DNA from: Palleronia rufa
Lineage (GTDB): Bacteria; Pseudomonadota; Alphaproteobacteria; Rhodobacterales; Rhodobacteraceae
Length of the DNA stretch: 64,000 nucleotides
Direction: 5' to 3'
Assembly: GCF_000743715.1 (NCBI RefSeq)
Contig: NZ_JQEY01000012.1
Span: 1-64,000, forward strand
The notes beneath the pieces are model-generated. The model searched no databases, was not told the DNA's origin, and saw only the letters and a program-made list of their open reading frames with translations. Made by a program: the position numbers and the translations under genes. Every line of letters starts with the position of its first letter. Position 1 is the first letter of the stretch. Positions 20,916 through 28,520 of the stretch are shown here, piece by piece.

Positions 20916-21709
20916 GTTTCGTTCCCGTAGTTCCGCTGCCGGGCCCGGCGGGCTGGGCATTCCTTCAGCGCACGCGCGACACCCAGCAGACCGCGTTCGA
21001 GGCGCAACCCCGAATCCAGCGCAACATCTCGGAATTCGAGAAAAGGATCGCCTCGATCACGTCGGCCGAGGATCTCGTTGGCAATCGCAATCTCATGGAG
21101 GTCGCCTTGGGGGCCTTCGGTCTGGACGGAGATATCAACAACCGGTTCCTGATCGAGAAGGTTCTTTCGTCCGACACGCAGGATCGTACATCTCTCGTGA
21201 ACCGCTTCGCAGACAAGCGGTATCTCTCCTTGTCGCGGGCCTTCGGGTTCGGGGATGCGGGCGGCGCGCGAACGGGGGACGACGGGTTCGCACGCCGCAT
21301 CGTCGATGCCTATCGAAATCGCCAGTTCGAGATCGCCGCGGGGGAGGTCGATCCCGACATGCGCCTGGCGCTGGGGTTCTCCCGCGACCTCGCTGAAATC
21401 GCGTCCCGTCCATCGCTCAGCAACGACGGCATGTGGTTCACCATCATGTCGAACCCGCCCGTCCGGAAAGTGTTCGAAAGCGCCTTGGGACTGCCGAAGA
21501 GTTTCGCGGCGATCGACCTCGACCAGCAGATCGGGGAATTCAAGTCCCGCAGCCGTCAGGCATTCGGAACCGACGACGTCAAGGCGCTCAGCGCGTCGGA
21601 CAGATCCCCCGAAATCGTGGACAAGTTCCTGGTCAGATCCCAGATCGATGCGATTTCCACGGTCGGGTTCTCCAGCGCCAGCATTGCCTTGGCCCTCCTG
21701 CAGTCCTGA
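20912..21709 (+). CDS. DUF1217 family flagellar-region protein
   Basis: 265 residues, no signal peptide or membrane span seen. Segments such as FEKRIASITSAEDLVGNRNLMEVALGAFGL, NRFLIEKVLSSDT, FADKRYLSLSRAFGF and NPPVRKVFESALGLPKSFAAIDLDQQI are those of DUF1217 proteins, which occur in alphaproteobacterial flagellar clusters and have been linked to motility without a defined biochemical role. The ATGA overlap with flbT implies expression with the flagellin regulators. Confidence 0.85.
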   Translation: MSFVPVVPLPGPAGWAFLQRTRDTQQTAFEAQPRIQRNISEFEKRIASITSAEDLVGNRNLMEVALGAFGLDGDINNRFLIEKVLSSDTQDRTSLVNRFADKRYLSLSRAFGFGDAGGARTGDDGFARRIVDAYRNRQFEIAAGEVDPDMRLALGFSRDLAEIASRPSLSNDGMWFTIMSNPPVRKVFESALGLPKSFAAIDLDQQIGEFKSRSRQAFGTDDVKALSASDRSPEIVDKFLVRSQIDAISTVGFSSASIALALLQS

Positions 21710-22231
21710 GCCCCGCGGCTCCGCCCCCCGCGCACGCGCACATAGGCGCTTTCGTCGATCCTCGCCCCGCTTGTTACGATCCCGGTCGCAATGGCCTCGC
21801 ACGCGCGGATTCTCTCGATTCCCGCGAAACCGGCTGGCGCGGGTCAGTACGAAGTCGGGGTGGTTGGCTTTCGGCTCATCCACTTCGGCCGGCGTTTTCT
21901 GGCGGTCGGCGAGAGGGCGCAGCGGAACGACGGCCGCCCGTGCCCTCGCGCGTGGCTGGTGTGGATGCCGTGATTGCGCCGGGCTCCGAGCGCCACGGCG
22001 ACGGTTCGAGAACGGTGGCGAGCAGAGCGTTTCGGAAGGGCAAGGTGCCTGTGACGCAGAAGCGACCGCCGATCGCCTGGCCGTCGGCCTGTTCCGCGGT
22101 CGAACGGCTCGCTTGCCGGCGGTCGGTGCGCAACTTCCATGTGGACCTTCCCGGGCGATGTCACCGGACACCCATAGTAAGGGAACGCGTGTCCTGCGGG
22201 GTCGACGGGGTTCCACCCACGGCGGCTCGGA
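21710..22231. other. 522-bp gene-free gap between converging flagellar genes
   Basis: The region lies between the 3' ends of the DUF1217 gene and fliI, an unusually long gap in this dense window. Several short frames exist (60 codons at 21791-21973 plus; 85 at 21876-22133 minus; the 172-codon frame at 21844-22362 runs into fliI), but none has a recognisable motif. No clear terminator hairpin with a T-run was seen. It could be the remains of a lost gene or hold an untranslated RNA. Confidence 0.4.
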
Positions 22232-23539
22232 TCAGCGCGACAGGCACCGCGCCAGCGCTCGGAAGCTCTCTCCCGGGTCCATCGGTTCGGACTGGCCCAG
22301 AAAGGCATCGAGCTTCGGCCAGGCCTCCACGGCGGCATCGAGCACCCGGTCGGACCCGGCATTGTAGAGGCCCGCGCGAATCATCAGCTCTGAGCGTTCG
22401 TAGGCCGCGATCAGCCTTCTCGCCTCGACGATGAGGGTCATCTCATGGGCGGTGGCTGCCTCCGGCAAGGCGCGGGACACGGACCGGACCAGATCGATGG
22501 CCGGGAATCGACCGCGCTCCGCGATGGCCCGGTCGAGGACGACATGGCCGTCGAGAACGCCCCGCAGGATGTCCGCCAGCGGTCCCTCCATATCGCTGCC
22601 GGGAACGAGCACCGTGAAGATGGCAGTGATGTCACCCGACCCCTCCGCCCCCGGGCCCGCACGCTCGGCCAGGGACATGATCTCGGGGGCGGTGGAGGCG
22701 GGAAAGCCCGCAATCACCGGCGCCTCTCCGCGTGCGGCGGCCATCTGCCGGTGCGCTTCGGCGTGGCGGGTGATCGAGTCCGCCAGAAGCAGGACGTGGC
22801 GGCCGTCGTCGCGAAACCGTTCGGCCACGGCCAGCGCCGCGGGAAGGCAGCGGGCGCGGTCCGCCGCGGGCCGGTCGGCGGTGGCGGCAATGACGACCGT
22901 CCGCGCCATGCCCTCCGGTCCGAGCGCGCGCTCGACGAAATCTCGCATCTCCCGGCCGCGTTCGCCGATCAAGGCCAGCACGACCACATCCGCCTCGATG
23001 CCGCGGGCAAAGGCGGCAAGCAGGGAGGATTTGCCCACACCGGATCCGGCAAACAGCCCGATCCGCTGTCCGCGCACGATCGGCAGCACCGTGTTGAACG
23101 CGCGAAGGCCGGTGGACAGCCGCGCCCCCATCGCGCGCCGGGTGGCGGCGGCGGGAGCGGCGGCGAAATGCGCCAGGCTCACAGCCCCCGGAAGCAGCGG
23201 ACGCCCGTCGAGGGGACGGCCCGCTGGATCGACGATGCGGCCGATCCAGCTCGGATCCGGAGCCAGGGCCGCCGCGCCCTCGGCCAGCACGCGATCGCCG
23301 GGGATCAGTCCGGCGGGAGAGCGGTCCAGAAGCACCGAGATTCTGCCGTCCGCGGCTCCGACGATCTCACCGCCCACGGCGCCGACCCCCACCGTCACGC
23401 GCTCTCCGAGACGTCCGGCGCGCGCCAGGCCCGTCACCCGCAACACGCCTTCGCCGACCGCGTCGAGCCGTCCGGTCTGCCGGACCACGGGCGCGCCCCT
23501 GACGGCGGCCGCCACGTTCAGTAGTCCAGGTCGGTCCAT
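22232..23539 (-). CDS. fliI: Flagellum-specific ATP synthase FliI
   Basis: 435 residues. It is an F1-beta-like ATPase with Walker A GSGVGKSS near 165-172, Walker B region HVLLLADSITRHAEAHRQMA and the GFPASTAPEIMSLAERAGPG segment of FliI proteins. It powers and orders delivery of export substrates together with FliH. ATG 23539 is preferred over GTG 23545 because GGAG lies seven bases before it. It stands alone on the minus strand, divergent from the flgB operon across an 87-bp gap. Confidence 0.96.
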   Translation of the reverse strand: MDRPGLLNVAAAVRGAPVVRQTGRLDAVGEGVLRVTGLARAGRLGERVTVGVGAVGGEIVGAADGRISVLLDRSPAGLIPGDRVLAEGAAALAPDPSWIGRIVDPAGRPLDGRPLLPGAVSLAHFAAAPAAATRRAMGARLSTGLRAFNTVLPIVRGQRIGLFAGSGVGKSSLLAAFARGIEADVVVLALIGERGREMRDFVERALGPEGMARTVVIAATADRPAADRARCLPAALAVAERFRDDGRHVLLLADSITRHAEAHRQMAAARGEAPVIAGFPASTAPEIMSLAERAGPGAEGSGDITAIFTVLVPGSDMEGPLADILRGVLDGHVVLDRAIAERGRFPAIDLVRSVSRALPEAATAHEMTLIVEARRLIAAYERSELMIRAGLYNAGSDRVLDAAVEAWPKLDAFLGQSEPMDPGESFRALARCLSR

Positions 23540-23587
23540 TCGCACGCTCCGTTCATGTCGTCGAAACCGTTTATAAAGGAATCAGCC

Positions 23588-23602
23588 TTAATGCTTCGTT
23601 GA
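23588..23602. promoter_or_regulatory. CtrA-like site upstream of flgB
   Basis: TTAA-TGCTTCG-TTGA, half-sites 11 bp apart, a one-mismatch fit to TTAA-N7-TTAA. It lies 25-39 bp before the flgB start, in the shared fliI-flgB promoter region. Confidence 0.4.
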
Positions 23603-23623
23603 GCCGCAACACGGGACTCAACG
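23597..23623. repeat. Inverted repeat just before flgB
   Basis: CGTTGAG at 23597-23603 and CTCAACG at 23617-23623 are perfect 7-bp inverted arms with a 13-bp spacer. The right arm ends three bases before the flgB ATG, where a ribosome binding site would be expected but none is visible. It could be an operator or an mRNA hairpin (loop of 13) covering the translation start. Confidence 0.5.
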
Positions 23624-23626
23624 TTA

Positions 23627-24001
23627 ATGCCAGATATCGGTGTCTCCTCACTCGCCAGCGCCCTCGCCTCTCACGCAGCGGCGCGCCAGGAGCTTGTCGC
23701 TCGGAACATCGCGAACGCCGACACGCCGGACTATCGCGCCACGGACCTTGCGCCCTTCGCGGAACAGCTGGACGGCCCCGCCATGAAGGCGACCCGCGAC
23801 GGGCATCTCGACGTCGACACCAGCACGACACGGGCCGAAACCGTCGAGCGCCCCGGCCAGCCTTCTCCCAACGGCAACACGGTGTCGCTGGAGATGGAGA
23901 TGATGCAGGCCGCGGGAATCCGGCAGCAGCACGACATGGCCCTGTCCGTCTATACCGCCACCCGCGACATCCTGAGCACGGCGCTCGGGCGCGGACGATA
24001 A
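23627..24001 (+). CDS. flgB: Flagellar basal-body rod protein FlgB
   Basis: 124 residues. ARQELVARNIANADTPDYRATDLAPF is the conserved rod-protein N-terminal motif, and the C-terminal helix (ALSVYTATRDILSTALGRGR) is the partner helix. FlgB forms part of the proximal rod. It is the first gene of flgB-flgC-fliE-fliQ-flgF-flgG-flgA-flgH-fliL-like, all closely spaced. No Shine-Dalgarno sequence is visible; the region before the ATG is occupied by an inverted repeat. Confidence 0.93.
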   Translation: MPDIGVSSLASALASHAAARQELVARNIANADTPDYRATDLAPFAEQLDGPAMKATRDGHLDVDTSTTRAETVERPGQPSPNGNTVSLEMEMMQAAGIRQQHDMALSVYTATRDILSTALGRGR

Positions 24002-24013
24002 GGAGATCGACCG

Positions 24014-24391
24014 ATGAACGGACTGCTTTCCGCGCTCGGCATATCGGCCACCGGGATGGATGCCCAGTCCGCCCGTTTGCGCCACGTTTCGGAGAATATC
24101 GCCAATGCCGACACGCCGGGATACCGGCGCAAGACGATCCCGTTCCGCGAACTTGCCGATGGCGGCGTCGAACCCGGCCGCGTCCGGCTCGACCGCTCGG
24201 AGCTGCCCAGCATCTACGACCCCAGCCATCCGATGGCCGACGAGAACGGTCAGTACCTGGGATCCAACGTCGATCTCATCATAGAGGTCGCCGACGCCCG
24301 TGAAGCCCAGCGCAGCTACGAGGCCAACCTCAAGATCTTCGATCAATCACGCCAGATGGCGCAAGGGCTGCTCGAGCTTCTGCGCCGCTAA
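24014..24391 (+). CDS. flgC: Flagellar basal-body rod protein FlgC
   Basis: 125 residues. ISATGMDAQSARLRHVSENIANADTPGYRRKTIPF is the rod-protein signature, NVDLIIEVADAREAQRSYEANLKIFDQSRQMAQGLLELLRR (in outline) the C-terminal helix typical of FlgC. It builds the proximal rod with FlgB and FlgF. Start ATG 24014 follows AAGGAG. It is 12 bp after flgB. Confidence 0.96.
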   Translation: MNGLLSALGISATGMDAQSARLRHVSENIANADTPGYRRKTIPFRELADGGVEPGRVRLDRSELPSIYDPSHPMADENGQYLGSNVDLIIEVADAREAQRSYEANLKIFDQSRQMAQGLLELLRR

Positions 24392-24419
24392 CGACCACCA
24401 CCATTGAAGGGAATCCAGA

Positions 24420-24698
24420 ATGGATGTCACCGCCACCTTTGCCGCGCAACGCTATGCCGCCGCACGCCCCGCGACAGAGGCGGACCCGACCGTCGCCGCC
24501 GCGACCGGCGCCGCCCAGAGTTTCGCCGAAACCCTTGCCGGCGCGGAGGAAACGGCGAAATCCGCCATGACCGGCGGCGCCGACCCGACCGCGCTCGTCC
24601 GCGCCCTGTCAGAGGCGCGCTTCGCCGTGGAAACGGCCGTCACGGTGCGGGACAAGGTCGTCGAGGCCTACCAGGAAATCCTCCGGATGCCGGTCTGA
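24420..24698 (+). CDS. fliE: Flagellar hook-basal body complex protein FliE
   Basis: 92 residues. The C-terminal half (DPTALVRALSEARFAVETAVTVRDKVVEAYQEILRMPV in outline) carries the FliE signature VRDKVVEAYQEI-MPV. FliE joins the MS ring and export gate to the rod. It lies 28 bp after flgC and 3 bp before fliQ; ATG 24420 follows GAAGGGAATCCAG. Confidence 0.93.
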   Translation: MDVTATFAAQRYAAARPATEADPTVAAATGAAQSFAETLAGAEETAKSAMTGGADPTALVRALSEARFAVETAVTVRDKVVEAYQEILRMPV

Positions 24699-24701
24699 GC
24701 C

Positions 24702-24971
24702 ATGCTTTCGGAAGCCGTCTTCTACGACACGCTGCGCCAGGGCATGTGGATCTCGGTCACCATGTCCGCCCCGATCCTGGGCGTCGCGCTCATCGGCGGG
24801 CTGGGCATCGGCCTGTTCCAAGCCCTGACCTCGATCCAGGAGCTGACCCTGACCTTCGTTCCGAAGCTGCTCGCGATCGCGGTGGTGTTCTGGATGACCA
24901 TGGGCTTCATGACGCGGACGCTGACCTCCTATTTCGACACGACCATCGTGCCCCTGGTTGCCGGAGGCTGA
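24702..24971 (+). CDS. fliQ: Flagellar export gate protein FliQ
   Basis: 89 residues with two membrane spans (about 15-38 and 50-73). ISVTMSAPILGVALIGGLGIGLFQALTSIQELTLTFVPKLLA is the conserved FliQ pattern in outline, with IQE and TFVPK. FliQ sits in the FliPQR gate of the flagellar type III export system. It lies between fliE and flgF with spacers of 3 bp and 1 bp. Confidence 0.95.
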   Translation: MLSEAVFYDTLRQGMWISVTMSAPILGVALIGGLGIGLFQALTSIQELTLTFVPKLLAIAVVFWMTMGFMTRTLTSYFDTTIVPLVAGG

Positions 24972-24972
24972 C

Positions 24973-25686
24973 ATGGACAACGCAGGCTATACGGCCCTGA
25001 CACGGCAGAGCGGTCTCGTGAACGAGATGCGCGCGATCGCCAACAACATCGCCAACGCAGGCACCCAGGGGTTTCGCAAGGAAGGGGTGATCTTCTCGGA
25101 ATTCGTGCGCTCCCTGGACGATGCGCCGTCGCTCAGCATGGCGGCGGGGCGGGTGCGGATGACATCGCAGCTTCAGGGCGGATTGGAACAGACCGGCGGC
25201 GCCTTCGACCTGGCCATCGAGGGCGACGGCTACTTCCTGATCGAGACCCCCGGCGGAGAGGCGCTGACCCGCGCGGGCAACTTCCTGCCCAACGCGGCGG
25301 GAGAGCTTGTGACGCCGGACGGCCTGCGTGTGCTCGACGGCGGTGGCGCGCCGGTCTTCGTTCCGCCCGATGCCACCGACCTGACGGTCGCGCGCGATGG
25401 AACGGTTTCTGCCAACGGCCAGCCCCTGGCGCAGATCGGTCTGTGGAATGCGACCCGCCAAGAGGACATGACGCGCCAGAACGGCCAGCTTTTCGCCCTG
25501 TCCGCGCCGCCGGAACCCGCCGAGGGCGCCGCGATCCTTCAGGGCTATCTGGAAAAATCGAACGTCAACGCGGTCACCGAAATCAGCCGGATGATCGAGG
25601 TCCAGCGCGCCTACGAACTGGGCCAGAGTTTCATGGACAGCGAAGACGAAAGAATTCGCGGCGTCATCAACACCCTAGGACAATAG
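24973..25686 (+). CDS. flgF: Flagellar basal-body rod protein FlgF
   Basis: 237 residues. LTRQSGLVNEMRAIANNIANAGTQGFRKEG is the rod/hook N-terminal motif, FDLAIEGDGYFLIETPGG the central conserved block, and SNVNAVTEISRMIEVQRAYELGQSFM the C-terminal helix. ATG 24973 has GGAGG six bases upstream; the in-frame start at 24958 lies inside fliQ. It forms the proximal rod below FlgG. Confidence 0.95.
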   Translation: MDNAGYTALTRQSGLVNEMRAIANNIANAGTQGFRKEGVIFSEFVRSLDDAPSLSMAAGRVRMTSQLQGGLEQTGGAFDLAIEGDGYFLIETPGGEALTRAGNFLPNAAGELVTPDGLRVLDGGGAPVFVPPDATDLTVARDGTVSANGQPLAQIGLWNATRQEDMTRQNGQLFALSAPPEPAEGAAILQGYLEKSNVNAVTEISRMIEVQRAYELGQSFMDSEDERIRGVINTLGQ

Positions 25687-25694
25687 GAGCAACC

Positions 25695-26480
25695 ATGCGT
25701 GCCCTTTCCATCGCCGCCACCGGCATGAGCGCCCAGCAGATGCGGGTCGAGGTGATCTCCCAGAACCTCGCCAACATGAGCACCACCGGCTACAACGCCC
25801 GGCGGGCCGAATTCGCCGACCTGCACTACGAACAGGTCGCCCGGCCCGGCACGATCTCCTCGGCGACGGGGACAGAGCTTCCCACCGGCGTGCAGCTTGG
25901 ACTGGGGGCCCGCGCCACCGCGGTGACCATGGAGATCGCGCAGGGCTCTCTGGTACAGACCGGCGGCGATCTGGATCTCGCCATCGAAGGCAACGGCTAC
26001 ATCGAGGTCACGCTGCCGTCGGGCCAGTCCGGCTATACCCGCGACGGCTCGCTGAAGCGGACCGGCGACGGGCAGATCGTCACCTCGGACGGCTATCCGG
26101 CCGTGCCCGGCATCACCATTCCGGAGGATGCGCGCTCTATCGCGATCAATGCCGATGGCGAGGTCTACGCCTATTTTCTCGATCAGGTCGAACCGCAGCT
26201 TCTGGGGCAGTTCAACCTTGTGGGGTTCAGCAACATGAAGGGGCTAGAGGCGATCGGCTCGAACCTCTTTGTGGAGACGCCCGCCTCCGGCCCCCCCCTT
26301 GCCGCCCAGCCGGGTACCGAGGGGCTGGGCACGTTCCGTCAGGGCTATCTGGAGGACAGTTCGGTCGATCCCGTGCGCGAGATCACCAAGCTGATCGAGG
26401 CGCAGCGCGGATATGAGCTGAACGCCAAGGTCATCACCGCCGCCGACCAGATGCTCGGCGCGACCACGCAGATCCGATGA
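25695..26480 (+). CDS. flgG: Flagellar distal rod protein FlgG
   Basis: 261 residues, normal for FlgG. MRALSIAATGMSAQQMRVEVISQNLANMSTTGYNARRAEF is the family start in outline, followed by LDLAIEGNGYIEV, the FRQGYLEDSSVDPVREITKLIEAQRGYELNAKVI block and the end DQMLGATTQIR. It polymerises into the distal rod that crosses the periplasm. ATG 25695 follows AGGAG. The gene overlaps flgA by ATGA. Confidence 0.97.
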   Translation: MRALSIAATGMSAQQMRVEVISQNLANMSTTGYNARRAEFADLHYEQVARPGTISSATGTELPTGVQLGLGARATAVTMEIAQGSLVQTGGDLDLAIEGNGYIEVTLPSGQSGYTRDGSLKRTGDGQIVTSDGYPAVPGITIPEDARSIAINADGEVYAYFLDQVEPQLLGQFNLVGFSNMKGLEAIGSNLFVETPASGPPLAAQPGTEGLGTFRQGYLEDSSVDPVREITKLIEAQRGYELNAKVITAADQMLGATTQIR

Positions 26481-26902
26481 TCCGCGCGCTCTTGATCCTT
26501 CTCGTCCTGCCGGGCGCCGTCTCGGCCGAGATCCTTGTCGCCAGCCGCACGATCCGGCCGCAGACGCTGATCGGTCCGGGGGACGTGATCTCCAGGGAGG
26601 GCGACCAGCCCGGCATGCTGTCCGATCCCTCCCAAGCCGTCGGACAGGAGGCCCGCGTGGCGATCTATGCCGGCCGCCCGATCCGCCGCGGCGACGTGGG
26701 CCCGCCCGCCCTGGTCGAGCGCAACCAGATCGTGACCATCGTCTATGCCGCCAACGGTCTCAGGATGACCGCAGAGGCCCGCGCGCTCGACCGCGCCGGG
26801 CTGGGTGAGCGGCTGCGCGTCATGAACCTTTCCTCGCGCACGACGGTATTCGGCGCGGTCACCCGAGAGGGCACGGTCCTCGTTTCCGAAAGCCAACCAT
26901 GA
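26477..26902 (+). CDS. flgA: Flagellar P-ring assembly chaperone FlgA
   Basis: 141 residues with a short signal peptide (MIRALLILLVLPGAVSA), so periplasmic. The SAF-type domain is seen in ASRTIRPQTLIGPGDVI and AIYAGRPIRRGDVGPPALVERNQIV, with the C-terminal half GLRMTAEARALDRAGLGERLRVMNLSSRTTVFGAV typical of FlgA. It assists P-ring formation by FlgI, which is not in the window. It is short for FlgA, as in other Rhodobacteraceae. It overlaps flgG and flgH by 4 bp each. Confidence 0.93.
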   Translation: MIRALLILLVLPGAVSAEILVASRTIRPQTLIGPGDVISREGDQPGMLSDPSQAVGQEARVAIYAGRPIRRGDVGPPALVERNQIVTIVYAANGLRMTAEARALDRAGLGERLRVMNLSSRTTVFGAVTREGTVLVSESQP

Positions 26903-27627
26903 TGCGTGTTGCCCTTCTCGCCACCGTCGCCCTGTCGCTGACCGCCTGCGGACAGGCCGCACGCATCGACGCGCCGCCGCAGCTCTCGCCCGTTGCCGAA
27001 AGCACGGAACTGGTCGCGATGCAGAACCCCGGTCTGCCGCTGAATTTGCAGACCGGACTGCCGGCCGAATCCGCGTCGCTCTGGTCGTCCGGGCGCGGGT
27101 CGCTCCTGGGGACCGGGCGGGCGGAGACCCGCGGCGACATCGTCACCGTGGTCATAGAGATCGACGACAAGGCGGAATTCTCCAACAGCACCAACCGGTC
27201 CCGCAGCGCCGGAGAGAGCCTGGGCGTCTCCGACTTCTTCGGCATTCCGCAGCGGATCGACCGGCGCCTGCCGGAAGGCTCCAGTCTGGGCAATGCGGTC
27301 GGCGTCAACTCCAACAGCGACTATTCCGGCGATGGCAAGACCAGCCGGAAAGAGCGTCTGACCCTGCGCGTCGCCGCCACCGTGACCGAGGTGCTGCCCA
27401 ACGGCAGCTTCGCCATCGAGGGACGCCAGGAGCTGCGCCTCAACTACGAGATCCGTGAGCTTCTGGTGACCGGCATCGTCCGGCCAGAGGATATCTCGCG
27501 CCGCAACGAAGTGCCCTACGACCGCATCGCCGCAGCCCGGATCTCCTATGGCGGACGTGGTCAGATCGACCGCGCCCAGCAGCCACGCTTCGGCCAACGC
27601 GTGGTGGACGCCGTGCTTCCCTTCTGA
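26899..27627 (+). CDS. flgH: Flagellar L-ring lipoprotein FlgH
   Basis: 242 residues. The lipoprotein signal has a lipobox LTAC with the lipidated Cys at 17. Family features are SLWSSGRGSLLGTGRAETRGDIVTVVIEIDDKAEFSN in outline, ATVTEVLPNGSFAIEGRQELRLNYE and VTGIVRPEDISRRNEVPYDRIAAARISYGGRG. It forms the outer-membrane L ring. It overlaps flgA by ATGA. Confidence 0.97.
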   Translation: MMRVALLATVALSLTACGQAARIDAPPQLSPVAESTELVAMQNPGLPLNLQTGLPAESASLWSSGRGSLLGTGRAETRGDIVTVVIEIDDKAEFSNSTNRSRSAGESLGVSDFFGIPQRIDRRLPEGSSLGNAVGVNSNSDYSGDGKTSRKERLTLRVAATVTEVLPNGSFAIEGRQELRLNYEIRELLVTGIVRPEDISRRNEVPYDRIAAARISYGGRGQIDRAQQPRFGQRVVDAVLPF

Positions 27628-27648
27628 TTTCAGACCGAAAGGCCGCCC

Positions 27649-28179
27649 ATGCTGCGTCTTCTCCTCCCCCTCGTTCTCGGACTCGTCGGCCTTGGCGCCG
27701 GTGTCGGCGCCGCCGTGGTCCTCAAGCCGCAGCCCGCCGACGCGCCCGGCACCGCAGAGGCCGCCGCAGCCTGCCCGGAGCCCGCCGTCGGCAAGGTCGA
27801 CACGGCCGCGGGCAAGGATGCCGGATACGGCGGCGCGGCCGACGAGTCGTCCTCCGCCACCGTCTTCGCGAGCCTCAACCGGCAGTTCGTCGTCCCGGTG
27901 ATCGAGGAGGGGCGCGTCGCCTCCATGGCCGTGCTGTCCCTGACGCTGGAAGTCACGCCGGACCTGGAGCAGGTGGTGTTCGAACGCGAGCCGCGCCTGC
28001 GCGACGGCTTCCTGAGGGTCATTCTGGACCACGCCAATACCGGTGGGTTCGATGGCACGTTCACCTCGAACGGTGCCGTCGATGCGGTCAAGGCCCGCCT
28101 GATGGAAACCGCCCGCGCCGAGCTCGGCGACGGAGTCAAGGATGTCCTGCTGTTGGACATTGCCCGCCAGGATCTCTAG
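27649..28179 (+). CDS. FliL-like flagellar basal body-associated protein
   Basis: 176 residues. One N-terminal membrane segment (LRLLLPLVLGLVGLGAGVGAAVVL) is followed by a linker and a FliL-like periplasmic domain (FVVPVIEEGRVASMAVLSLTLEVTPDLEQVVFEREPRLRDGFLRVILDHANTGGFDG in outline). It lies in the flgH operon, 21 bp after flgH. A more canonical FliL is encoded at 37237-37788, so this is a second, divergent member. Its TAG stop shares CTAG (28176-28179) with the stop of the opposing fliJ-like gene, leaving no space for a terminator between the two operons. Confidence 0.75.
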   Translation: MLRLLLPLVLGLVGLGAGVGAAVVLKPQPADAPGTAEAAAACPEPAVGKVDTAAGKDAGYGGAADESSSATVFASLNRQFVVPVIEEGRVASMAVLSLTLEVTPDLEQVVFEREPRLRDGFLRVILDHANTGGFDGTFTSNGAVDAVKARLMETARAELGDGVKDVLLLDIARQDL

Positions 28180-28520
28180 TCGACCTCTCCCCGAGAGATC
28201 CGCCGCGCCACGTCGGCGCGGCCGAACGCGCGCCGGGCCTCGGCCAGGGCGAGCTCATGAGAGGCCCTGAGGGCGGCCAGCTGCGCCTGAAGCCTTACGA
28301 GGCGCTCCTGGCTCCACGCCATCCATGCCACATCCGCGCCGGTCAGCCGGGCCGTGTCGAGCCCGCGGCGCGATCCGGCTTCGCGCACCTCTTCCAGGGT
28401 CGCGATGTCGGACCGGATCCGATTCATGTGCCGAACGATGCCCTCGACCCTGGACAGGTCCCGGTCGCGCAGGATCCCCGCGATACCCGCCAGCTGCTCC
28501 CAGTCGGAGCGCTGGCTCAT
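28176..28520 (-). CDS. Small helical flagellar protein, possibly FliJ-like
   Basis: 114 residues, predicted almost entirely helical and rich in Arg, Ala and Glu, with coiled-coil-like stretches (RDRDLSRVEGIVRHMNRIRSDIATLEEVREAGSRR; SQERLVRLQAQLAALRASHELALAEARRAFGRADVARR, in outline). Size, coiled coil and position after flhB suggest the export-apparatus component FliJ, but no diagnostic motif is visible. It overlaps flhB by ATGA (28517-28520) and is the last gene of sltF-flhA-fliR-flhB. Confidence 0.5.
   Translation of the reverse strand: MSQRSDWEQLAGIAGILRDRDLSRVEGIVRHMNRIRSDIATLEEVREAGSRRGLDTARLTGADVAWMAWSQERLVRLQAQLAALRASHELALAEARRAFGRADVARRISRGEVD

Noticed and set aside
21844-22362. 172-codon minus-strand frame between the DUF1217 gene and fliI
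   Set aside because: It runs about 130 bp into fliI in another frame and its translation shows no known domain; kept only as a note on the unexplained gap.
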